Shown: piece by piece, positions 34,087 through 42,835 of the stretch
Numbering within the stretch: the first letter of the stretch is position 1
How the letters are laid out: each line of letters starts with the position of its first letter
Assembly (NCBI GenBank): GCA_035531755.1
Contig: DATKSK010000011.1
Coordinates: 1-52,693 of the forward strand
Length of the DNA stretch: 52,693 nucleotides
From: Acidimicrobiales bacterium
GTDB lineage: Bacteria; Actinomycetota; Acidimicrobiia; Acidimicrobiales; UBA8190
Direction of reading: 5' to 3'
The notes under the pieces: generated by a model
Seen by the model: the letters and a program-made list of their open reading frames with translations, nothing else
What the model was told of the DNA's origin: nothing
Database searches by the model: none
Made by a program: the position numbers and the translations under genes

Positions 34087-35301
34087 ATGTCGGAGTTCTC
34101 GCTCGACCTCAGCGAAGACCAGGTGCAGATCCAGAAATGGGTGCACGACTTCGCGGAACAGGTGATCCGCCCGGCCGCGCGCGAGTGGGACGAGCGCGAG
34201 GAGACTCCCTGGCCCATCATCGAGGAGGCGTCGCGCGTCGGCCTCTATTCGTTCGACTTCATGACCCAGTGCTTCTTCGACCCGGCGGGCCTGTTGCTCC
34301 CCATCGCCAACGAGGAGCTGGCGTGGGGTGACGCCGGGATCGGCCTCGCCATCTTCGGCAGCGCCCTCGGCCTGGCCGGCATCGTCGCCAACGGCACGCC
34401 CGAGCAGCTGCTCGAGTGGGGGCCGCAGTGCTTCGGCACGCCCGACAAGATCCAGATGGCCGCCTTCGCCGTGTCGGAGCCCGACGCCGGGTCGGACGTG
34501 AGCTCGCTGCGCACCCGGGCCGTCTACGACGAGGCCAAGGACGAATGGGTGATCAACGGCACCAAGACGTGGATCACCAACGGGGGGATCGCCGACGTGC
34601 ACGTGGTGGTCGCCGCCGTGGACCCGGACCTCAGGTCGCGCGGCCAGGCGAGCTTCATCGTGCCCCCCGGGACGCCCGGCCTGTCGGCCGGCCAGAAGTT
34701 CCAGAAGATGGGCATCCGGGCGTCGCACACCGGCGAGGTGATCCTCGACGACGTGCGCGTCCCGGGGTCGTGCCTGCTCGGCGGCAAGGAGAAGCTCGAC
34801 GAGAAGCTGGCCCGCGCCCGGGAGGGGAAGCGGTCCAACTCGCAGGCCGCCATGGCCACCTTCGAGGCCTCGCGCCCGTCGGTGGGCGCGCAGGCGCTCG
34901 GCATCGCCCGCGCCGCCTACGAGTACTCCCTGGAGTACGCCAAAGAGCGCAAGGCCTTCGGCCGCCGCATCATCGAGAACCAGGGGATCGCCTTCAAGCT
35001 CGCCGACATGAAGACGCGCATCGACGCGTCCCGGATGCTCGTGTGGCGCGCCGCATGGATGGGGCGCACGGGCAAGACGTTCTCGGCAGGCGAGGGCTCG
35101 ATGTCGAAGCTCTACGCGGGCGAGACGGCGGTGTGGGTGACCGAGCAGGCCATCCAGATCATGGGCGGCTATGGCTACATCCGCGAGCACCCCGTCGAGC
35201 GCTGGCACCGGGACTCCAAGATCTACACGATCTTCGAGGGGACCTCGGAGATCCAGCGCCTCATCATCGCCCGGGCCATCTCCGGCATCCACATCCCCTG
35301 A
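34087..35301 (+). CDS. Acyl-CoA dehydrogenase
   Basis: An FAD-dependent flavoenzyme of 404 residues catalysing alpha,beta-dehydrogenation of acyl-CoA in beta-oxidation or a related route. It shows AFAVSEPDAGSDVSSLRTRA and WVINGTKTWITNGG (FAD and substrate binding), then AYEYSLEYAKERKAFGRRI and QIMGGYGYIREHPVERWHRD, and the catalytic base at glutamate 384 in YTIFEGTSEIQR. This E position is that of short- and medium-chain enzymes. GGGGAGG lies 4 nt before the ATG. A palindromic operator precedes it by about 125 bp. An enoyl-CoA hydratase (38662), the next beta-oxidation step, is encoded 3.4 kb away. Confidence 0.95.
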   Translation: MSEFSLDLSEDQVQIQKWVHDFAEQVIRPAAREWDEREETPWPIIEEASRVGLYSFDFMTQCFFDPAGLLLPIANEELAWGDAGIGLAIFGSALGLAGIVANGTPEQLLEWGPQCFGTPDKIQMAAFAVSEPDAGSDVSSLRTRAVYDEAKDEWVINGTKTWITNGGIADVHVVVAAVDPDLRSRGQASFIVPPGTPGLSAGQKFQKMGIRASHTGEVILDDVRVPGSCLLGGKEKLDEKLARAREGKRSNSQAAMATFEASRPSVGAQALGIARAAYEYSLEYAKERKAFGRRIIENQGIAFKLADMKTRIDASRMLVWRAAWMGRTGKTFSAGEGSMSKLYAGETAVWVTEQAIQIMGGYGYIREHPVERWHRDSKIYTIFEGTSEIQRLIIARAISGIHIP

Positions 35302-35341
35302 TCGCGCTGCGCAGCCGCGCCGAGCGCGGTGCCACCCCGCC

Positions 35342-35854
35342 ATGCCCGTGACCCCGCGCGTCCTGTTCCTGTGCACGGGCAACGCGGCGCGCTCGGTGAT
35401 GGCGGGAGCGATGCTCGAGGCCCAGGGCGCGACGGTGCGCGTCACCACCGCCGGCACCCACGTGGTCGAGCACCAGCCCATCAGCGTCCGGACGCGTGAT
35501 GCGTTGCGGTCCCTCGGCCTCGAGGCGCCGAGGCACCGCAGCCGCCAGTTGACCGACGACGAGGTCGGGGCCGCCGACCTGGTGGTCGCCATGGCCGCCG
35601 AGCACGTCCTCTACGTCCGCCGGCGCCATGGTGCGGGCGCGGACCGGACGGCCACGCTCCCGTACCTTGCGCCCCGCCTGCCGCCCGGCATCGGGCCGCT
35701 GGCGCAGCGCGTCGGCACTCTCGGGCTGGCGACAGTCGATCCCGCCGTCCAGGGCGACGTCGCCGACCCCGCCGGGGGCGGCGACGAGGACTACCTGGCC
35801 TGTGCCCGGGAGGTCGCCGCGCTGGTCGGCGAGTTGGCGCCCCGCCTCGGCTGA
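35342..35854 (+). CDS. Low-molecular-weight protein tyrosine phosphatase/ArsC-like protein
   Basis: A phosphatase-fold protein of about 170 residues. The P-loop CTGNAAR (C11 to R17) fits CX5R, and a C-terminal VADPAGGGDEDY provides the DP general-acid motif of LMW-PTPs. The strand RVLFLCTGNAARSVMAGAML also matches thioredoxin-type arsenate reductases, but the extra cysteines they need are absent, so protein tyrosine phosphatase is preferred. The stop lies in a 11-bp repeat (TCGGCTGACCC twice). It is 40 bp downstream of the acyl-CoA dehydrogenase and may be co-transcribed. In actinobacteria such enzymes often act on exopolysaccharide kinases; a glycosyltransferase and gmd lie nearby. Confidence 0.85.
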   Translation: MPVTPRVLFLCTGNAARSVMAGAMLEAQGATVRVTTAGTHVVEHQPISVRTRDALRSLGLEAPRHRSRQLTDDEVGAADLVVAMAAEHVLYVRRRHGAGADRTATLPYLAPRLPPGIGPLAQRVGTLGLATVDPAVQGDVADPAGGGDEDYLACAREVAALVGELAPRLG

Positions 35855-36151
35855 CCCTCGGCTGACCCTCGGCTCCGGTCCGGCCCCGGCCCAGGGCGCG
35901 TGCGTGGGCGCGGCCCGGCACGAACCGGCAGGCGGCACGAACGGGCAGGCCGGCACCGGCGCAGGCGCCGTCATCGACGCCAGCCGGGCATGGGCGCTCC
36001 CGTCCCGGGGTCCCTCCGCGATGGGGGTCCATTGGGGTTATACGCGAGAGCAACTCCGGACTGCCCGAAGAGAGCCCGTGATGCCCGAAGAGTGCGTTCC
36101 GGCCACTCCGGGTCGGCGTGCAGAGCCCCGGGGACCCCGGGTCGGCGACCG
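35855..36151. other. Intergenic region without a gene
   Basis: Holds an 11-bp tandem repeat at its left edge (TCGGCTGACCC at 35847-35857 and 35858-35868), and a pair of TGCCCGAAGAG repeats near 36061-36090. I see no open frame with coding character, RNA gene or clear promoter. It separates two genes that converge. Confidence 0.5.
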
Positions 36152-36673
36152 TCAGACCGGGACGGGCTCCTTGCGCAGCTCGGGATGGCGCAGGGTGATG
36201 TCGTTGCAGGCCTCGCACACGTGCTCGGGGACGAGCCCGGCGCGCATGAGCAGCGCGAAGGCCCGGCATCCCAGGCAGATCCCGAACGCCGACTCCAGGA
36301 ACGCCGCGCACGCCAGGAGCCCGACGACCACCCACGCCGCCGTGCGGGCCCCGGCGCCGAACCAGAGCACGATCGCCGTCGACGAGAACACCACCCCGAT
36401 CGCCTGCGCGAAGCGCTTGGGTGGCCCGCTCACGTGACGGGGGGCCGCCAGGTGCGGGGCGACCACCCGCGTCGCCAGCTGGCCCAGGGGGCTGAGCCTG
36501 GGCCCGGTGAGCATCCGGGCCCAGAAGCCGTAGGCGAGGGGGACGAGCAGCCACGGCTGGCCGAGGGCGATGGCGAGGGCACACAGCAGGACGACCCCGC
36601 CGGCCACCACCCGGGCGGCGACCTCGTTCACGGGGTTGGGGAAGCCGAACACCGAGCTGATCCGTGCCTGCAT
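36152..36673 (-). CDS. DUF4395 membrane protein
   Basis: An integral membrane protein of about 173 residues with about four helices, function unknown. The N-terminus FGFPNPVNEVAARVVAG is the DUF4395 signature. The C-terminal half has FLESAFGICLGC and then CEAC, two CxxC pairs that could bind metal or form disulfides; many DUF4395 proteins sit next to thioredoxin-like or sulfurtransferase genes. Here no such neighbour is adjacent. ATG at 36673 is used, with GAGGTG about 7 nt upstream; GTG at 36682 is an alternative. The 3' end converges on the phosphatase gene. Confidence 0.85.
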   Translation of the reverse strand: MQARISSVFGFPNPVNEVAARVVAGGVVLLCALAIALGQPWLLVPLAYGFWARMLTGPRLSPLGQLATRVVAPHLAAPRHVSGPPKRFAQAIGVVFSSTAIVLWFGAGARTAAWVVVGLLACAAFLESAFGICLGCRAFALLMRAGLVPEHVCEACNDITLRHPELRKEPVPV

Positions 36674-36779
36674 GGCGTGCACCTCGTCGTGGTGGCCGGG
36701 CCCGGTGCCCGGAGACGCCCGAAAGCTTACCTCTCAGGTCGGGTTTTCGCTCCGGGCCCCCGGCCGGCACGAACCGGGG

Positions 36780-37427
36780 TCAGTCGCGGTGCACGGAGCG
36801 CAGCCCGGCCCAGGCGAGGTCGGCGAGGCGCCGGGCCAGGCGCACGGCCTCCGACTCGTGCGGGTCGCTCCCGTTCGGGTCGCGGGTGGCGAGGAAGTGC
36901 CGGCTGGCCCCCTCGGCCATGCCCACCATGGCGTAGGCCAGGAGCCGGCGGTGGTCCTCGTCGAGGCCGGCGTCGATGAGGACGTCGATGGCCCCGGCCA
37001 GTCGTTCCTCGACGTGGCGCACCGCCCGCGACAGCTCGGGGTCGTTGGGGACGTTGCTGCCGAAGAGGAGGTGGAAGGCGTCCGCGTTGGTCACCACGAG
37101 GTGGAAGTAGGCGGCGAACCCGCCCTCGACCTGCTGGCGCGGGCCCCCGGCGGCGGCCACGGCCTTGCCGATGGCGTCGAGCATGGTGCCCGCCACCGAG
37201 TCCACGAGCTCCAGGTACAGGGCACGCTTGGAGACGAAGTGCTGGTAGAGCAGGGGCTTGGTGACGCCGGCGGCCTCGGCGATGTCGTCCATGGTGGTGG
37301 CGTTGAAGCCGCGCTCGGCGAAGAGCGTCAGGGAGACGTCGAGGAGCTGCTGGCGACGCCGGTCGGCGGTCAACCGCTTGGCGGTGCCGCCGCCGCTCAC
37401 GGTGGCTGCGGTCGGACGGGTCGCCAT
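36780..37427 (-). CDS. TetR-family transcriptional regulator
   Basis: A 215-residue repressor. The helix-turn-helix is canonical: RRRQQLLDVSLTLFAERGF, then ATTMDDIAEAAGVTKPLLYQ followed by HFVSKRALYLELV. The C-terminal ligand domain is of the general type often linked to lipid or fatty-acid control. No ribosome site precedes ATG 37427; TACGAT (37439-37434) lies exactly 6 nt upstream, so the transcript is probably leaderless, in the same arrangement as the TetR gene at 2879. Its target may be the acyl-CoA dehydrogenase promoter or the enoyl-CoA hydratase (inference from proximity). Confidence 0.88.
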   Translation of the reverse strand: MATRPTAATVSGGGTAKRLTADRRRQQLLDVSLTLFAERGFNATTMDDIAEAAGVTKPLLYQHFVSKRALYLELVDSVAGTMLDAIGKAVAAAGGPRQQVEGGFAAYFHLVVTNADAFHLLFGSNVPNDPELSRAVRHVEERLAGAIDVLIDAGLDEDHRRLLAYAMVGMAEGASRHFLATRDPNGSDPHESEAVRLARRLADLAWAGLRSVHRD

Positions 37428-37499
37428 GCCCGAATCGTACCGGGCGCCGCCCTCCCGCCCAGGAGGACCCGGCGCGAGCCCGGTCCGTGATCCTCACAG

Positions 37500-38549
37500 T
37501 CAGGGCAGGGCCCACCCCGCCGCGTCGAGGACCCGGGCCAGCCGGTGGGGGAGGTCGTCCAGGGCGAAGTGCCGGCGCGCCGTGCCGTGGTTGTGCTCCA
37601 GCAACGACGCGTCGGGCGCGTCGAGGAATGCCCCGACGCCGGGTGCGTCGTCGTGGGCGAACCACCGGAAGCCGAAGGCCGCCAACTCGGCGGCCACGGG
37701 GTACGGGCCGACGGCGAGGGGTCGCCGGTGGACGGCGGACTCGAGCGCCGGATTGCCGAAGCCCTCCCACGTCGAGGGGAGCACGACCACGTCGCAGGCG
37801 GCGTAGGCATGCTCGACCCCGGTGGCGGCGGCGGTCGCCCCGGGCCCCAGGATGCACGGCGGGCCTGCCGCCGCCACCAGCCGCTCGAGCTCGGGCCCGA
37901 AACCGTCCTCGGCCGGCCCCAGCAGCCAGAAGGTCGCCCCCAGCGCCTGGGCCAGCGCCATCCCGCCGGCCACGTTCTTGCGGGGGATGGCCCGGGTGGG
38001 TTGGAGCACGAGCCGGTCGCCGGGGCCGAGGCCGAGCGACCGCCGCGTGGCGGCCCGGTCGCCGGCGGGGCCGTCGACGTCGAAGGCGTTGCGCACGACG
38101 GTGGCGGCGATGCCGTGGTGCGCCAGCTGGCGGCGGCTGAGGTCGTTCACGGTGACGTGCACCCAGGTGGGGTCGTCGGGCGGCGGCGGGTGGCTTGCGT
38201 ACTGCGGGCGCTGCCACGGCAGGTCGTGGTGGTGGAGCAGCGCCGGCCGACCGCGCAGGGCGTGCGCCACGACGGCCGCGGCCGCCTCGTTGAGCGGGAG
38301 CGAGCACAGGTTCTCGACCACGACGATGTCGGCGTCGTCGAGCGCGGCGCGGACCGCGTCGGGAGCGGGCGGCTCCGGGGCGGCGATGCCCAGGCCTGGG
38401 ACGATGCGGTCCACGGGGCCCTCGCCCGCTACCGTCCGGATGTCGAACCCGAGCGTCGACAGGGCCCCCGCCCACTTCCGGGCCTCGACGGCCACGCCGT
38501 CGGAGCCGCCGAGGCGGAACGACACGATGGCGACGACCGGCCGGGCCAC
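37500..38549 (-). CDS. Glycosyltransferase, GT4-like GT-B fold
   Basis: A 349-residue enzyme that transfers a sugar from a nucleotide donor, probably to a surface polysaccharide or lipid. The N-terminal domain begins VAIVSFRLGGSDGVAVEA, with a glycine-rich acceptor loop. The C-terminal donor domain has QPTRAIPRKN and AYAACDVVVLPSTWEGFGNP, where the glutamate after W is the usual nucleotide-sugar contact of the EX7E region (EGFGNPALE). The start is GTG at 38549. It is divergent from the enoyl-CoA hydratase. gmd at 39561 supplies a GDP-sugar, so cell-surface glycan synthesis is plausible here. Confidence 0.85.
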   Translation of the reverse strand: MARPVVAIVSFRLGGSDGVAVEARKWAGALSTLGFDIRTVAGEGPVDRIVPGLGIAAPEPPAPDAVRAALDDADIVVVENLCSLPLNEAAAAVVAHALRGRPALLHHHDLPWQRPQYASHPPPPDDPTWVHVTVNDLSRRQLAHHGIAATVVRNAFDVDGPAGDRAATRRSLGLGPGDRLVLQPTRAIPRKNVAGGMALAQALGATFWLLGPAEDGFGPELERLVAAAGPPCILGPGATAAATGVEHAYAACDVVVLPSTWEGFGNPALESAVHRRPLAVGPYPVAAELAAFGFRWFAHDDAPGVGAFLDAPDASLLEHNHGTARRHFALDDLPHRLARVLDAAGWALP

Positions 38550-38661
38550 GGGCCAGCCAGGCTACTGCCGGCGCCGCCGTCACGACCCCCGGGCTGGGCG
38601 GCGGCGGGGGGCGGGCGCTACCGTCGGCCCGGTGCCGGGCCCGTCGACCACCGAGGATGGC

Positions 38662-39459
38662 GTGACCGGGACCCCGACCGTGCGGTACGAGGTCGCCGAC
38701 GGGATCGCCCGCGTCACCATCAACCGGCCCGAGCGCCGCAACGCCCTGTCCTGGGACGCCATGCGCGGCCTGCACCAGGCACTGGCGGCGGCCCGCGCGG
38801 ACGCCGCGGTCCGGGTGGTGGTGCTCGCCGGCGCCGGTGACGAGGCCTTCTGCGCGGGGGCCGACCTCGGGTCGATGACGGGCCACGACGACCCGGAGTC
38901 GGACCTGCTCTCGGTCCACGAGTCCCGTGGCGTCCTGGCGCAGGTGTTCGAGGCCCTCTGGAAGCTCGGCAAGCCGACCGTCGCCCGCGTGCAGGGGTTC
39001 GCGCTGGCCGGTGGCTTCGGGCTGGCCCTGGCGTGTGACCTGGTGGTGGCGTCCGAGCGTGCCCGCTTCGGCGCCCCCGAGGTCAACGTCGGCCTGTGGC
39101 CGTACATGATCACGGTGCCCCTCGTGCGGTCCATGCCTCCCAAGCAGGCGCTCGAGCTGATGCTGACCGGGCGCGTGGTCGGCGCCCCCGAGGCCGAGCG
39201 CCTGGGCTTCGTGACGCGGGTGGTACCCCCCGAGGACCTCGACGCCGCCGTGGAGGAGCTGGCGGCCACGCTGGCGGCCAAGTCCCCGGCCGTGATGAAG
39301 CTGGGGCGCGACGCGTTCTACGCTGTGTGGGACATGGCGGCGCCCGAGGCCCTCGCCCACCTGCAGGCCATGCTCACGCTCACGGCGCAGACCGAGGACG
39401 CCGCCGAGGGCATCGCCGCCTTCCTGGAGAAGCGCCCGCCCCGATGGCGGGGGCGCTGA
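38662..39459 (+). CDS. Enoyl-CoA hydratase/isomerase family protein
   Basis: A crotonase-fold enzyme of 265 residues. VTINRPERRNALSWDAM starts the fold. The first oxyanion motif is FCAGADLGSM, and the second is ALAGGFGLALACDLVVASER. The catalytic glutamate of the hydratase pair appears as APEVNVGLWP. AFLEKRPPRW near the C-terminus is typical. It probably hydrates 2-enoyl-CoA in beta-oxidation or a branched pathway. GTG at 38662 has GAGG close by; GTG at 38632 is an alternative. Upstream it faces the glycosyltransferase start at about 110 bp. Functionally it pairs with the acyl-CoA dehydrogenase at 34087. Confidence 0.92.
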   Translation: MTGTPTVRYEVADGIARVTINRPERRNALSWDAMRGLHQALAAARADAAVRVVVLAGAGDEAFCAGADLGSMTGHDDPESDLLSVHESRGVLAQVFEALWKLGKPTVARVQGFALAGGFGLALACDLVVASERARFGAPEVNVGLWPYMITVPLVRSMPPKQALELMLTGRVVGAPEAERLGFVTRVVPPEDLDAAVEELAATLAAKSPAVMKLGRDAFYAVWDMAAPEALAHLQAMLTLTAQTEDAAEGIAAFLEKRPPRWRGR

Positions 39460-39560
39460 GCGATCGGCGCCGACCCGTACCGCGGCGGTCGCGCGCCGGG
39501 GGAGGCGACGAGGCCAAGACCGGGCCACCGACCTAGCGACGGACGAAGCGAGCAGACACG

Positions 39561-40532
39561 ATGCGCAAACGGGCACTGATCACCGGCATCACCGGCCAGG
39601 ACGGCTCCTACCTGGCCGAGTTCCTCCTCGAGGAGGGATACGAGGTGATCGGCATGGTGCGGCGATCCTCGACGCTGAACTTCGAGCGCATCGCCCACAT
39701 CCAGGACCGCGTCACGCTCGTGGCCGGGGACCTGCTCGACGAGGTCTCGCTCATCGGCATCCTGCGCGAGCACCGGCCGGCCGAGGTCTACAACCTCGCC
39801 GCCCAGTCCTTCGTGCAGACGTCGTGGACCCAACCGGTGCTCACGGGCGAGACCACGGCGCTGGGCGTCACCCGCGTGCTCGACGCCATCCGCATCGTCG
39901 ACCCCGAGATCCGCTTCTACCAGGCGTCGTCCTCCGAGATGTTCGGGAAGGTCCACGAGGTCCCGCAGAACGAGACGACGCCCTTCTACCCGCGCAGCCC
40001 CTACGGGGTGGCCAAGGTCTACGGCCACTGGATCACCGTCAACTACCGCGAGAGCTACGGGCTGCACGCGTCGTCGGGGATGCTGTTCAACCACGAGAGC
40101 CCGCGGCGCGGGCTCGAGTTCGTCACCCGCAAGGTCAGCCACGGCGTGGCGCGCATCGCGTGCGGCATGGACGACAAGCTCGCTCTCGGCAACCTCGACT
40201 CGCAGCGCGACTGGGGCTTCGCCGGCGACTACGTGCGCGCCATGTGGGCCATGCTCCAGCGCGACGAGCCCGAGGACTTCGTGGTGGCTACGGGCACGAC
40301 CCACTCGGTGCGCCAGTTGTGCGAGATCGCCTTCTCCCACGCCGGCCTCGACTGGCAGAACCACGTGGTGGTGGACGACGCATTCCTGCGGCCCGCCGAG
40401 GTGGACCTGCTGGTGGGAGACGCCACCAAGGCCCGGACAGAGCTCAAGTGGGAGCAGACCGTCGACTTCGCCCAGCTCATCGCCATGATGGTCGACGCCG
40501 ACGTCGAGCTCCTGCGTGGCCGGGCCCACTGA
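39561..40532 (+). CDS. gmd: GDP-mannose 4,6-dehydratase
   Basis: A 323-residue extended-SDR enzyme that converts GDP-mannose to GDP-4-keto-6-deoxymannose, the precursor of GDP-fucose, rhamnose or perosamine. It has [20 protein letters not shown] (NAD motif TGxxGxxG), [20 protein letters not shown], the catalytic SSSEMFG and [10 protein letters not shown] (YxxxK), then [16 protein letters not shown], all diagnostic of Gmd. The length is slightly short of the usual 340-370 but complete. It ends 6 bp before ccdA, so it could be cotranscribed with it by chance. The nearest sugar-transfer gene is the GT4 enzyme at 37500. Confidence 0.93.
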   Translation: MRKRALITGITGQDGSYLAEFLLEEGYEVIGMVRRSSTLNFERIAHIQDRVTLVAGDLLDEVSLIGILREHRPAEVYNLAAQSFVQTSWTQPVLTGETTALGVTRVLDAIRIVDPEIRFYQASSSEMFGKVHEVPQNETTPFYPRSPYGVAKVYGHWITVNYRESYGLHASSGMLFNHESPRRGLEFVTRKVSHGVARIACGMDDKLALGNLDSQRDWGFAGDYVRAMWAMLQRDEPEDFVVATGTTHSVRQLCEIAFSHAGLDWQNHVVVDDAFLRPAEVDLLVGDATKARTELKWEQTVDFAQLIAMMVDADVELLRGRAH

Positions 40533-40538
40533 TCCCCG

Positions 40539-41324
40539 ATGGTGACGTCCCCGGCGGTGCTCGGGGTGCACGCCACCATCTCCGCCGACCCGCTGGGCCT
40601 GCTGGTGGCGTTCGGCGCCGGCATGCTGTCGTTCCTGTCGCCGTGCGTCCTGCCCCTGGTGCCGGGCTACGTCTCCATGGTGTCGGGGCTGTCGGTGGCG
40701 GAGATCGAGGAGGGCCGGCCCCAGCAGGTGGTGCCGCTGCTGCGCGGCGTCCTCGGCTTCATCGCCGGCTTCACCGTCGTCTTCACCGCGCTGGGCGCGG
40801 CGGCGTCGAGCCTGGGCCGCGTCCTGCTCGGGCACCAGCGGACGCTCGACATCGTGGCGGGGGCGCTCATCGTCCTCTTCGGCGTGTGGTTGGCGGGGAT
40901 GGGGGCGCCGACGTCGTTCCTGCGCGAGCGCCGGTTCCACCCGCGTCCGTCGCGCCTCGGCGCGTGGGCGCCGCCCATCCTCGGGATGGCGTTCGCCTTC
41001 GGCTGGACGCCCTGTGTCGGGCCCGTCCTCGGCGGCGTGCTCGGCCTGGCCGCCACGCGGGCCACGCTGGGGTCCGGCGTCATGCTGCTGGTGGCGTACT
41101 CGCTCGGCCTGGGGGTGCCCTTCCTCGCCACGGGGCTGGCGTTCGGACGGCTCACGTCCCTGCTGGCCCGGGTGCGGCGGCGGCTGTTCGTGGTCGACCT
41201 CGTCTCGGGGGTGGCCCTCGTGGCCTTCGGCGTGCTGCTGCTCAGCAACAACCTCCACTGGGTGTCGTCGGTCGCCTCCGACGCGCTGCGCGCCCTCGGC
41301 CTCGGCCGGCTGTCGGTCAGCTGA
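40539..41324 (+). CDS. ccdA: Cytochrome c biogenesis protein CcdA (DsbD-like membrane reductase)
   Basis: A polytopic membrane protein of 261 residues with about six helices that carries electrons from cytoplasmic thioredoxin to the outside. The two conserved cysteines lie in pseudo-symmetric motifs, FLSPCVLPLVPGY (helix 1) and GWTPCVGPVLGG (helix 4), as in CcdA and the central domain of DsbD. It sits directly upstream of the ccm operon, so its reductant probably goes to CcmG and CcmH, which keep the apocytochrome CxxCH cysteines reduced. An N-terminal extension VTSPAVLGVHATISADP precedes helix 1. The gap to ccmA is 82 bp and contains a promoter-like sequence. Confidence 0.95.
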   Translation: MVTSPAVLGVHATISADPLGLLVAFGAGMLSFLSPCVLPLVPGYVSMVSGLSVAEIEEGRPQQVVPLLRGVLGFIAGFTVVFTALGAAASSLGRVLLGHQRTLDIVAGALIVLFGVWLAGMGAPTSFLRERRFHPRPSRLGAWAPPILGMAFAFGWTPCVGPVLGGVLGLAATRATLGSGVMLLVAYSLGLGVPFLATGLAFGRLTSLLARVRRRLFVVDLVSGVALVAFGVLLLSNNLHWVSSVASDALRALGLGRLSVS

Positions 41325-41363
41325 CCCCGCCGCCGCCCCGGCCCCGCCGGGGACGGGGGCCGC

Positions 41364-41394
41364 TTGGAACCGGGGACGGGGTCCCCCGTAGCAT
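41364..41394 (+). promoter_or_regulatory. Possible ccm operon promoter
   Basis: TTGGAA (41364-41369), a 19-bp spacer and TAGCAT (41389-41394) resemble a primary-sigma promoter. The transcript would begin close to the ccmA ATG at 41407. The spacer contains a GGGGAC/GTCCCC inverted repeat (41372-41386) that could be an operator. Tentative. Confidence 0.35.
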
Positions 41395-41406
41395 GGGGCG
41401 CAGGCC

Positions 41407-42174
41407 ATGGCCCCCGCAGTCCTCCTCCGTGCCGCCGTCTGCGTGACCGGGCGGTTCCCGGCCCTGGCCGGCGTCGATCTCGTCGTCGCCCAGGGCCACG
41501 TGGTCGTGCTCGAAGGGCCCAACGGGGCCGGCAAGACCAGCCTGCTGCGGGTGTGCGCCGGTCTGCTGTCCCTGACCGGGGGGCAGGCCAGCATTCTCGG
41601 GTGCGACCTGGGGCGCGACCGCGCCGCCGTCCGGCGCCGGGTCGGCATGCTGGGCCACGCCGCCGCCCTCTACGACGACCTGACGGTGGCCGAGAACGTG
41701 CGATTCGCGGTGCGCGCCGCCGGGGGCACCGCCTCGGGGACCGACGCCGCCCTCGACCGGCTCGAGCTGGGAGGGCGCCTGCGGCGCACCCCCGTGGGCC
41801 GGCTGTCGGCCGGGCAGCGCCGCCGGGTGGCCCTGGCCGTCCTGGTGGCCCGTCGGCCCGAGCTCTGGCTGCTCGACGAGCCCCACGCCGGGCTCGACGC
41901 CGGTGCCCGGGCCGTCCTCGGGGAGATCGTCGCCGACGTGGCGGCGTCGGGGGCCACGGTGCTGCTGGCGTCGCACGAGCCCGAGGAGTCGCTGCCGCTC
42001 GCCGACCGGGTGGTCTCGCTGGCCGGGGGGCGCGTGGTGGGGGAACGCGCCCTGCGCGCCATGCCGCAAGGCCCGGGCGCGGCGGACGCGCCGGACGCGG
42101 GCGCGCCGGCCGCGGGCGCGCCGGACGGCGGCGTGCGGCGCGACGTGGTGCCCGGAGGTGTCCATGTGGCGTGA
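41407..42174 (+). CDS. ccmA: Haem exporter ATP-binding subunit CcmA
   Basis: A 255-residue ABC ATPase of the CcmABCD complex, which releases holo-CcmE from CcmC using ATP. It has Walker A EGPNGAGKTSLLRV (about residue 37), a signature LSAGQRRRVALAVLVARRP (about 137), Walker B LWLLDEPHAGLD and the H-loop SHEPEE. Motif order and the short size match CcmA, whose signature is often LSxGQ. The C-terminal 30 residues are an Ala/Pro/Gly-rich tail not found in E. coli CcmA. The stop overlaps ccmB by 11 nt. It is the first gene of the tightly coupled ccm block. Confidence 0.9.
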   Translation: MAPAVLLRAAVCVTGRFPALAGVDLVVAQGHVVVLEGPNGAGKTSLLRVCAGLLSLTGGQASILGCDLGRDRAAVRRRVGMLGHAAALYDDLTVAENVRFAVRAAGGTASGTDAALDRLELGGRLRRTPVGRLSAGQRRRVALAVLVARRPELWLLDEPHAGLDAGARAVLGEIVADVAASGATVLLASHEPEESLPLADRVVSLAGGRVVGERALRAMPQGPGAADAPDAGAPAAGAPDGGVRRDVVPGGVHVA

Positions 42175-42835
42175 CACCGTCCTCGTGGCCGGCAAGGACC
42201 TCCGCATCGAGCTCCGGTCGCGGGTGGTGCTGCACCAGGTCGCGCCGGTCGCCGTCCTCGTCCTGGTCCTGTTCGCCTTCGCGCTGGGGCCCGACCGGGC
42301 GCCGATGGTGCGCGCCGCTCCGGGGCTGTTCTGGGTGGCCGTGCTCTTCGCCAGCGTGCTCGCCGTGCAGCGCAGCTTCGCCGTCGAGTCCGCCGAGGGT
42401 GCTCGCGACGGGCTGCGCCTGTCGGGTCTCGACCCGGCCGGGGTCTTCCTCGGCAAGGCGGCCGCGGTGGCGGTACAGCTCGTGGTGGTCGAGGTCGTGC
42501 TGACCGCTGGGGTCGTGGTGCTCTACGGCGCCCACGTCCGCTCGTTCGGGGACATCGTGGTGGCGAGCGTCGCCGGCACCGCCGGCCTCGCCGCCGCGGG
42601 CACGCTCTACGGCGCCCTCGCCGCCGGGTTGCGCGTCCGCGAGACCCTGCTGCCCTTCCTCTTCCTGCCGGTGGCCGCGCCCGTGCTGCTGGCCGGCACC
42701 CGGGCATGGCAGGCGGCCATGGGCATCGGAGCCGGCAGCGCGGGGGACCCCTGGCTCCGGTTGCTGCTCGTGTTCGCCGCTGTCTACCTCGCGCTCGGCG
42801 TCGTCATCTTCGGGCCGCTGCAGGAGGCCCCGTGA
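42164..42835 (+). CDS. ccmB: Haem exporter permease CcmB
   Basis: A six-helix inner-membrane protein of 223 residues that forms the CcmABCD complex. The N-terminus VAGKDLRIELRSRVVLHQVA is the usual amphipathic CcmB opening, and FASVLAVQRSFAVESAEGAR (after helix 2) is a CcmB hallmark. The C-terminal part has FLFLPVAAPVLLAGTRAW, also conserved. ATG at 42164 follows GGAGG by 6 nt. It overlaps ccmA at its start and ccmC at its stop (GTGA, 4 bp), so stoichiometric translation is likely. Confidence 0.92.
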   Translation: MWRDTVLVAGKDLRIELRSRVVLHQVAPVAVLVLVLFAFALGPDRAPMVRAAPGLFWVAVLFASVLAVQRSFAVESAEGARDGLRLSGLDPAGVFLGKAAAVAVQLVVVEVVLTAGVVVLYGAHVRSFGDIVVASVAGTAGLAAAGTLYGALAAGLRVRETLLPFLFLPVAAPVLLAGTRAWQAAMGIGAGSAGDPWLRLLLVFAAVYLALGVVIFGPLQEAP